Part shown: positions 1 through 5,033 of the stretch, piece after piece
Position numbering within the stretch: the first letter of the stretch is position 1
How the letters are laid out: each line of letters begins with the position of its first letter
Assembly (NCBI GenBank): GCA_965371325.1
Contig: CBDUXZ010000183.1
Coordinates: 1 to 5,033, forward strand
Length of the DNA: 5,033 bases
Direction of reading: 5' to 3'
DNA from: CBDUXZ01 sp965371325 [NCBI: uncultured bacterium]
Lineage (GTDB): Bacteria > JAUYMQ01
Notes under the pieces: model-generated
What the model saw: the letters and a program-made list of their open reading frames with translations, nothing else
Told to the model about the DNA's origin: nothing
Databases searched by the model: none
Translations under genes and position numbers: made by a program

Positions 1-2309
1 AGCGCGTTGCGGTCTTCGGCCCCCAGCTCGTCAAAAATCGAGCGTGCCGATCGCGACACGAGCGCATTCAACAGGCGCGCGAGCTCATCCTTCCGGGCAA
101 GGAGAAGATCGGGGCGCGGCACCGGGATCGCCTTCACCAGATAGACATTCGTGTCGACAACAGCCTGCGCGCCGGTAAGCTCACGCGCTTCGAGTTCCAG
201 GCAAAGGCGTGTGATCGTTGCGTTCATGACCGCATGAAGTGCCACTGGATCGATGCCTGCCCGCGGCGTGATGCCGAAGAGGTTGTTGTCGAAGGCCGTG
301 CCGTTCGAACGCGCAACCGGCATTCGCTCGCCAATACGCCTCGGGATCAGAAACGCGCCGCGCGGGGGCGCAAGGGCGAACCAGGGATCGCGGGCGGCGA
401 CGGAGGCGCGACGGTGCACGCCGGCCTGCTCCCCGATCCGGAGGTAGGCCGCTGCCCGTGCACGGGTGAGACTCACCCGGGGGGGGATTGTCAGAACGCG
501 GCGGGGGAGATCATCGGGACGAACGACGAGTCCCGCGACTTCCTTGAGGGTTGTCACGATGGGAGAGAGGTACCGGGTTTCGATCAGGTAACGTTTACCG
601 TCGAGACGGGATCGGCACCGCCGGAGATCCGGCGCACCCCGGCTCCCACGCTCTTCGGCCGGGCCCGCATCGTCGAGGTAGAAAAAATCGTTACAGCCGC
701 TCTTGAGGCCGAAGACCACCTCGGCGACATCCGCCAGCGCGACGGTGCGGCCGGCCGACTGCGCCAGGGCCCGGAGAAAGACGGAAGGACCCCGGAGCCA
801 CAGACCGCCCCAGCGCGGAGGGGGCGCACCAAGGGATGGGGGAGCCAGTGCCTCCCGGGTGCCGATCCGCAGCCGGAGGCTTTTCTGTTCGGTATCGCGC
901 CGCGCATCCAGCGCCGAGAAGAGGGGATTCTCGGCTGCGCGGGCGAAGGGGTCGCGAATGCGGGCGAAGCCGATCGGCCCTTCCGGGCGGGCCCGCGCCT
1001 CCCCCTGCCCTCCCCCCGTCCCGCGACGGACGGCAATCGTGATGACCGTATTGACGCTCGCCCGCTTGAAGGAGGGATGGTCGCTCTGGGCAATGAGCGG
1101 AAGGTCGGCCTCCTCGAGAAGAAAGGCCCGCAGGGCCGCGCCGTAGTCGAGGTCGAGCCAGGCGTGGCTCGTCAGCAAGGCCAGTGTGCCGCCGGGACGA
1201 AGGAGGCGGATGCCCTCCAGGAAGAAATAGACGTACAGATCGGCGCGCCGGGAGATCTGGAGCGTTCTCCCCCAGCGGCGCTGCACCTGCGCCTGCGCCG
1301 CATGTTTGGCGCCGGGACCCAGGCGCGGGTGGCTGTCGATTCGCTCCTGCCGTACGTAGGGCGGATTGCCGAGAACCAGGTCAAAATGACCCCCATCCCC
1401 GCGCCCGGCGTTTTGGCCGGCAGGCGAGGTTGCGCCAAGCGCCGGGAAGACTTTGGTCCAGTCGAGGGCGAGGGCGTCTCCCGCGAAGAGGTTGGGCCGC
1501 GGGCTGCGGGCCGCCAGGGACAGGCGCCTTCCAGCGACTTCGAGGGCGCCGGGATCGACATCGACGCCGAAGAGATTCTTCCGAAGGGCCCGGGTGGCAA
1601 TCGCCGCCGGGGACCCCATCCCAATGGCGCCTCCGATCCGAACCAGCTCGCCGAGAAGACCCAGGAGAAACGCGCCTGCACCGCAGGCGGGATCGAGGGC
1701 GCGCAACGCACGGAGACGCGCGCGGGCCGCCCGCCGCTCGCCCTCCGTAAGCCTTTCAGCAGCCCGTGGCAGCGCCCCGCCCCGGGCGCCCAGGAGCGCG
1801 AACGCTTTCTTTCTCGGAAGGGCGGGTATCTTTGCGTGGGGCCGCGACAGCCCCTCGGCCAGCGCCCGGCGCGCCATGAAACGCACCTCGCCCGTGGCCG
1901 TATAGACGCAACCGAGGCCGCCGGCGAAGGCCTCGTGAAAACGCGCCATCGCCTCGGGGCCCAGCCGCCGGCGAGCGGGATCGGCCTCGGCGTCGGAGCG
2001 CACGAAGCACCACCCGTCGAGCCAGGCATCGGCCCGCGCATCAATTGCAGATTTTGCCGGCCCTCGCCCGCCACCGTTGCCGCGCCGGGCGAGCGCAAAG
2101 CCGAAGCGCACGGCAAGCAATGCGGCGAGGCGATCGGCAACGGGAGATCCCGCTGCGCCGTTCTTCTTCGCCGGGGCGTGCACGAGAGAGCGGGCCTCGT
2201 TGAGAAACGCGTCCCAACCCGCCTCGGCGCCCGCAGCGTTCGGGCGCGAGGCCGCCGGGCGGCGTGGGCGAGCACGATCGGTTTCCTGCGTTGTCAGGGA
2301 TGGCGGCAT
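1..2309 (-). CDS. N6-adenine DNA methyltransferase, gamma class (Eco57I/TaqI-like), 3' end outside the window
   Basis: This enzyme probably transfers a methyl group from SAM to N6 of adenine in a specific DNA site. I translated 769 residues with no stop; the C-terminus lies beyond position 1. Motifs in order: a motif X-like segment VYTATGEVRFM near residue 136; motif I DPACGAG at 206-212; acidic loop GVDVDP (D250, D252); GDAL with D278; catalytic DLVLGNPPYVR with NPPY at 315-318; DLYVYFF at 357-363, typical of Eco57I-type enzymes. The TaqI-like recognition region has GLKSGCNDFFY (534-544) and ends near IPVP (728-731). The order X-I-IV-recognition domain defines the gamma class. The first 130 residues show no PD-(D/E)xK nuclease, so it does not look like a type IIG fusion. 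The ATG at 2309 is chosen although its Shine-Dalgarno is weak; an in-frame GTG at 2336 follows a TGA and is the only upstream alternative. It starts 193 bases downstream of the phosphodiesterase gene on the same strand. The recognition site cannot be read from the sequence. Confidence 0.93.
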   Translation of the reverse strand, partial: MPPSLTTQETDRARPRRPAASRPNAAGAEAGWDAFLNEARSLVHAPAKKNGAAGSPVADRLAALLAVRFGFALARRGNGGGRGPAKSAIDARADAWLDGWCFVRSDAEADPARRRLGPEAMARFHEAFAGGLGCVYTATGEVRFMARRALAEGLSRPHAKIPALPRKKAFALLGARGGALPRAAERLTEGERRAARARLRALRALDPACGAGAFLLGLLGELVRIGGAIGMGSPAAIATRALRKNLFGVDVDPGALEVAGRRLSLAARSPRPNLFAGDALALDWTKVFPALGATSPAGQNAGRGDGGHFDLVLGNPPYVRQERIDSHPRLGPGAKHAAQAQVQRRWGRTLQISRRADLYVYFFLEGIRLLRPGGTLALLTSHAWLDLDYGAALRAFLLEEADLPLIAQSDHPSFKRASVNTVITIAVRRGTGGGQGEARARPEGPIGFARIRDPFARAAENPLFSALDARRDTEQKSLRLRIGTREALAPPSLGAPPPRWGGLWLRGPSVFLRALAQSAGRTVALADVAEVVFGLKSGCNDFFYLDDAGPAEERGSRGAPDLRRCRSRLDGKRYLIETRYLSPIVTTLKEVAGLVVRPDDLPRRVLTIPPRVSLTRARAAAYLRIGEQAGVHRRASVAARDPWFALAPPRGAFLIPRRIGERMPVARSNGTAFDNNLFGITPRAGIDPVALHAVMNATITRLCLELEARELTGAQAVVDTNVYLVKAIPVPRPDLLLARKDELARLLNALVSRSARSIFDELGAEDRNA
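479..486. repeat. Eight-base G/C homopolymer inside the methyltransferase gene
   Basis: Eight consecutive G on the plus strand are eight C in the coding strand of the methyltransferase. They span codons ATC CCC CCC CGG (Ile-Pro-Pro-Arg, about residues 608-611), between the recognition-region motif and the C-terminus. Gain or loss of one base would shift the frame and truncate or alter the recognition region. In a genome this GC-rich the tract may be chance. Confidence 0.9.
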
Positions 2310-2502
2310 AGTGGCTATCTGGCGGGGGGGAAGCACTCAGCCGAGGCACCGGGGCACGACACTCTCAGGCCCGAACCCTACCACGGCCCCGTGACTTCCT
2401 GCGCACACACGCGCGGGAACACGAAATCGGCGGCGCGTCATCGACGGAATCACCCGGCGCGGCGTGTGCAGCCGGAGCAGCGTGCGGCCTGGATCCGAAA
2501 CG
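2310..2502. other. Intergenic gap between the phosphodiesterase and methyltransferase genes
   Basis: This 193-base stretch separates two genes on the same strand. I see no hairpin followed by a T-run that would make an intrinsic terminator on the minus strand, and no convincing -35/-10 pair. The best inverted repeat is a short CACGG/CCGTG pair with a two-base spacer near 2382-2393, too small to be called a terminator. Direct copies of GCAGC and CGGCGCG are present but look like composition effects. The methyltransferase could be read through from upstream or have its own promoter that cannot be recognised by eye. Confidence 0.6.
2324..2330. repeat. Seven-base G/C homopolymer just upstream of the methyltransferase ATG
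   Basis: Seven G on the plus strand are seven C in the transcript, 15 bases before the ATG at 2309. They lie between that ATG and an in-frame GTG at 2336. If GTG is the real start the tract is coding and length changes would switch the frame. If ATG is the start the tract sits where a Shine-Dalgarno would normally be found, leaving this gene with a poor ribosome-binding site. Confidence 0.85.
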
Positions 2503-4452
2503 TCATTTCGCCCAAATATCCAAGGCCACGCCGTCTATATCCGTCCGGACCTCCGCCTGGCCCGGCTCGCTCCCGAAGAGCCCGCCGAGCCTGGGCACCC
2601 GCCACCGGATTCGCGACGGCGGAGACTTCTCCAGCAGCCTGAGAAGCGTGGGATAGACATCCGCCGTCCGGGGCATCCGGCCCTCGCTGAAGATCCGCGC
2701 TGCTTTTTCCGCATCGAGGCGGGGGCTGTAGAGAAGAAGCGGGACGACCAGGTGCTCGCGGCGAAGCGCCCCGTGAAGGCCGCGTTGCATCTGATCCCAG
2801 GGCTCGAAAAATGGGGCCGCATCGACAATCAGATCGCCCGAGTTCTTCCCCTCGAGGAGCTGCACCACCTGAACGATGCCGTCCGGGAAATTCGTGTTCC
2901 GCGTGGCGGCGGCCCACACGTCACCGCCATGAAAAGCGCCGCCTTCCATCATCGATGCTGTCGGCGCGTAATCGCGGTATCCGAGGGGATCCTCGCCCGC
3001 GCTGACGCCGTAGGCGTACAGGCGGCCGCCATCCGCTTCTTGGCGAACACGGATGACGCCCTCGCCCTCCCTCGTAAAAATATGATATGCGGCCCCCGCC
3101 CGGTCGGCCGCATAGACACGCGCAATCGCCTCATAGCTGCAAAGAGCCTTCACCAGGTCAACAGGCGTCGCCCGCGACGTCCCTTTGACCGCCGCGGTGT
3201 AGGCCCTGAGATCGGCGTAGGTCGGCCGCACCGTCCAGTCCTCGAGGGGTGCGCCGGGCTTGCGGAGATAGATCTGGACGTTGGCGTTTCCCGAAACGGC
3301 GCCTATCCCGGTCCATTTTCGATGCTCCCCCGCGCGCCATTCCCGGTTGAAGTCTCCGGACATCTTGCGAAGAGAGTTGTGGATTGGGAGGCCCGTGTCT
3401 TGCGAGAGGCGGGCAAGCACGTCAACGTGGGCCTCCGCATCCTCGCGGACCGGACTGGTTCCGTGATCGGCCGAGACTATCAAGGTCAGATTGTCGAGAT
3501 CCCCACGGCGGCGGTAGACTTCCCAGAGGAGGCCGAAGATCTCGTCCACCTTCCCCAGTGCATCAGCGTACACCTCGCCCATACCCTCGTTGTGCGAGGT
3601 GTCATCGGGCAGGTGAAGCGAGATCATGGAGAAGGCGGGAAGACGGCCCAGCCGCCAGACACCGAGATCCTTTTCACGAACGACCCGTTCAAACCCTGCG
3701 AGGCCGAAGATCCCTTCGAACACCGAGCGGGCCTGCCCGAAGCTCCCCCAGGCGAAATGATCCCCCTCGTAGGATCCCAGGGTTTCGAATTTGACGCGAT
3801 CGAACCACGGCGTGGTGTAGTTCAGGAAGGAGAGCGCGTTCTGAAGATCGTTCTCCGGAATGTGCCCGAACCCGTAACGCGCGATGGCACCCGGCGCGCT
3901 GATGTAGTTCTCATGGAGGGGGCGAATGATGGTGCCGTCATCGCGCCACCCCCGCCGCGTCACGAACCCCTGCTGGCTGAAAGTGTCTTCGCGGCCCAGA
4001 ACCTCGTAGATGATCGGAAACTCGCGGGTCAGCTCCTGGCTGATCGCGTTCGTCTCCCAGCCGATGTAGGCCCGGAAAGCCATCTCTTCCCGGAGATACT
4101 GGCGGATTCCAGAGAGGTGTGATTTCTCGGGGAAGAGGCCGGCGAGAAAAGGCGCGTAGGCGGGACCGGTGGTGCTGGGCCACACGCTTGTCGCGGCCGT
4201 GTACACGCCATGCCGCACGCCGTGGCCGTCCGGGACGAGCAGCTTCGCAAAGTGAGGCAGCTTCCCCGTCCGCAAAAGGTCGCCGAAGACCGCTTCGTTT
4301 GTTCCGTCGAGGATGACGAGGAGCACGCGATGGCCCGCTGCTCCCACCTGCTCGGACGATGATCGATCGCAGGGTCCGGCCAGGACCAGCGCCGCGCCCG
4401 CAATGAGAAGAAGGGCGAGCCCGGCCGACAGGATCCTCCCCCATTTTCTCAC
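2503..4452 (-). CDS. Exported type I phosphodiesterase / alkaline phosphatase superfamily protein
   Basis: A 649-residue metal-dependent hydrolase of phosphoester or phosphodiester bonds, probably outside the cytoplasm; substrate unknown. The N-terminus MRKWGRILSAGLALLLIAG is a positively charged start plus hydrophobic segment, a Sec signal peptide or membrane anchor. Superfamily metal and catalytic residues appear in order: D49 (VILDGT), probable nucleophile T95 (PSTTGPAY, then FLAGLFPEKSH), D283 and H287 (LPDDTSH), D329-H330 (SADHGTS), and a final histidine, best matched by H560 in LHGALRREHLVVPLLL; H508 (AFHGGD) is an alternative. The end has RTADVYPTLLRLL, usual in this superfamily. About 187 residues separate the nucleophile from D283, a large cap insertion. 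I chose the GTG start because it overlaps the preceding stop as GTGA, has GGAAGG seven bases upstream and places the signal peptide at the N-terminus; an upstream TTG at 4515 would add a basic leader. It is not a lipoprotein, since proline precedes the first cysteine. Confidence 0.87.
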   Translation of the reverse strand: MRKWGRILSAGLALLLIAGAALVLAGPCDRSSSEQVGAAGHRVLLVILDGTNEAVFGDLLRTGKLPHFAKLLVPDGHGVRHGVYTAATSVWPSTTGPAYAPFLAGLFPEKSHLSGIRQYLREEMAFRAYIGWETNAISQELTREFPIIYEVLGREDTFSQQGFVTRRGWRDDGTIIRPLHENYISAPGAIARYGFGHIPENDLQNALSFLNYTTPWFDRVKFETLGSYEGDHFAWGSFGQARSVFEGIFGLAGFERVVREKDLGVWRLGRLPAFSMISLHLPDDTSHNEGMGEVYADALGKVDEIFGLLWEVYRRRGDLDNLTLIVSADHGTSPVREDAEAHVDVLARLSQDTGLPIHNSLRKMSGDFNREWRAGEHRKWTGIGAVSGNANVQIYLRKPGAPLEDWTVRPTYADLRAYTAAVKGTSRATPVDLVKALCSYEAIARVYAADRAGAAYHIFTREGEGVIRVRQEADGGRLYAYGVSAGEDPLGYRDYAPTASMMEGGAFHGGDVWAAATRNTNFPDGIVQVVQLLEGKNSGDLIVDAAPFFEPWDQMQRGLHGALRREHLVVPLLLYSPRLDAEKAARIFSEGRMPRTADVYPTLLRLLEKSPPSRIRWRVPRLGGLFGSEPGQAEVRTDIDGVALDIWAK

Positions 4453-5033
4453 GCCCCCGCCTTCCCCCCGCGAAGAACAGCGGCCGCCGCGTCGAGAGAA
4501 CCCGGCGCCAGCCAAGACCTAAGCAGGGGATCGCTCCCCTTCTCGGTCATCGCCCTGATCCAGGCCACCGTTTCGCCCCGCAACTGATCCTTGATAACGC
4601 GATAGGCTTCCTTCGGAATGCTCGCGAGATCCGCGGCCATCTCGATCGCACGCGGCAGAACACGCTCCGGCGCCTGAAGCTCGTCGAGAATCCCCTTCTC
4701 GAGCGCCGCCTCCGACCCGATATTTCGGGCCTCGAGCATAAGAACGCGAACCACCGGCGGTGCCAGCTCGGCCTTCAGGACAGCCAGGGGTCCGGCCGGA
4801 AAGGGAATTCCCACACGCGCCTCGGTGAGGCCCAGCATGCAGGGGGCGCGGGTTCCGACGCGGTAGTCGCTCGTGATCGCAAGGACGAGCCCACCGGCGA
4901 TGGCGTGGCCGTTCACGGCGGCCACCACCGGAACCGGGCAGCCGTAGAGCTTCGCCACCATTCGGTTGACGGTATTTATGAGTGCACGCTGCTCCTCGGG
5001 ACCATAGGCAGGGACCGCTTTCAGATCCAGGCC
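4449..5033 (-). CDS. Enoyl-CoA hydratase/isomerase (crotonase) family protein, 5' end outside the window
   Basis: A crotonase-fold enzyme acting on an acyl-CoA thioester in the cytoplasm. The frame is open to the right edge, giving 194 residues plus the stop; the family is usually about 255-260 residues, so roughly 60 N-terminal residues are missing. The first visible residues, GLDLK, match the family's first oxyanion-hole loop (usually SAGxDLK). The second oxyanion segment is NGHAIAGGLVLA. Of the two catalytic glutamates of classical enoyl-CoA hydratase, the position equal to the first (GGCELA) is valine here (codon 4884-4886). The second is kept as glutamate in GLTEARVGIP (codon 4821-4823). 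This suggests an isomerase, hydrolase, decarboxylase or unusual hydratase, not a standard beta-oxidation hydratase. An internal ATG at 4961 is not the start, because conserved sequence continues upstream of it. Its stop overlaps the next gene's start by GTGA. Confidence 0.93.
   Translation of the reverse strand, partial: GLDLKAVPAYGPEEQRALINTVNRMVAKLYGCPVPVVAAVNGHAIAGGLVLAITSDYRVGTRAPCMLGLTEARVGIPFPAGPLAVLKAELAPPVVRVLMLEARNIGSEAALEKGILDELQAPERVLPRAIEMAADLASIPKEAYRVIKDQLRGETVAWIRAMTEKGSDPLLRSWLAPGSLDAAAAVLRGGKAGA
4460..4469 (-). promoter_or_regulatory. Ribosome binding site deciding the GTG start of the phosphodiesterase
   Basis: On the minus strand GGGGGGAAGG ends seven bases before the GTG at 4452. 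The spacing is ideal and the site lies inside the end of the crotonase gene. It supports the GTG over the TTG at 4515. Confidence 0.65.

Noticed and set aside
584-1093. Minus-strand open frame of 169 codons
   Set aside because: It is an out-of-frame shadow of the methyltransferase recognition region, with biased composition and no motif.
1172-2275. Minus-strand open frame of 367 codons in another frame over the methyltransferase
   Set aside because: It is out of frame with NPPY and DPACGAG; at the NPPY site it reads AIRPTYG. It is arginine/alanine-rich with no domain.
2310-2502. Intrinsic terminator after the phosphodiesterase gene
   Set aside because: The only inverted repeats are short, with small or no loops, and no T-run follows on the minus strand.
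234-2642. Plus-strand open frame of about 800 codons
   Set aside because: It is antisense to the methyltransferase, crosses the intergenic gap and ends inside the phosphodiesterase gene. Its translation is low-complexity, rich in Arg, Gly, Pro and Ala, with no recognisable domain, whereas the minus strand has ordered family motifs. Long antisense frames are common where GC is this high.
2464-4122. Plus-strand open frame of about 550 codons
   Set aside because: It is antisense to the phosphodiesterase, which carries all the superfamily metal-site motifs. The plus-strand translation shows no recognisable family.
4309-4452. Lipoprotein signal at the phosphodiesterase N-terminus
   Set aside because: The first cysteine is in LAGPC, and proline directly before cysteine does not fit a lipobox. 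A plain signal peptide or anchor is more likely.
4453-4515. TTG start at 4515 for the phosphodiesterase
   Set aside because: It would overlap the crotonase gene by 67 bases and put a 21-residue basic leader before the signal peptide. The GTG at 4452 has a well-spaced Shine-Dalgarno and a GTGA overlap.
1-5033. CRISPR array, tRNA/rRNA, insertion sequence, retron or other mobile element
   Set aside because: There are no regularly spaced repeats, no transposase or integrase motifs and no structured RNA signatures, and three protein genes account for nearly all of the window.

Overview
The window is 5,033 bases of dense, GC-rich bacterial DNA (about two thirds G+C by eye). All supported genes lie on the minus strand, so transcription runs from right to left. 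The base composition, heavy use of G/C at third codon positions and long open frames on both strands suggest a high-GC Gram-negative-like bacterium. The sequence does not allow a firm assignment to a phylum. There are no RNA genes, insertion sequences, CRISPR arrays or phage genes.

Reading in the direction of transcription: (1) positions 5033 to 4449 hold the 3' three quarters of an enoyl-CoA hydratase/isomerase (crotonase) gene that enters from beyond the right edge. (2) Its stop codon overlaps, as GTGA, the start of an exported alkaline-phosphatase-superfamily enzyme (type I phosphodiesterase/nucleotide pyrophosphatase-like) at 4452 to 2503. The two are very probably translationally coupled. 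(3) A 193-base gap (2502 to 2310) follows, with no convincing terminator or promoter. (4) Positions 2309 to 1 hold most of a gamma-class N6-adenine DNA methyltransferase (Eco57I/TaqI-like). It has a SAM-binding motif, an NPPY catalytic motif and a TaqI-type target-recognition region, and it runs off the left edge.

The methyltransferase is the largest gene in the window but is easy to miss, because it has no stop codon inside the window and several long antisense or out-of-frame open frames cover the same bases. One of these is a plus-strand frame of about 800 codons at 234..2642. The methyltransferase is assigned from its conserved motifs, which all fall in one uninterrupted frame.

The crotonase and phosphodiesterase look like an operon, but their joint role is unknown. 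The methyltransferase shows no nuclease domain in the visible part, so it is either an orphan modification enzyme or one half of a restriction-modification or defence locus whose partner lies beyond position 1. I do not see a convincing undescribed system here. The points most worth a second look are the methyltransferase with its missing partner, two C-tracts in or just before it, and the unusual phosphodiesterase coupled to a crotonase.
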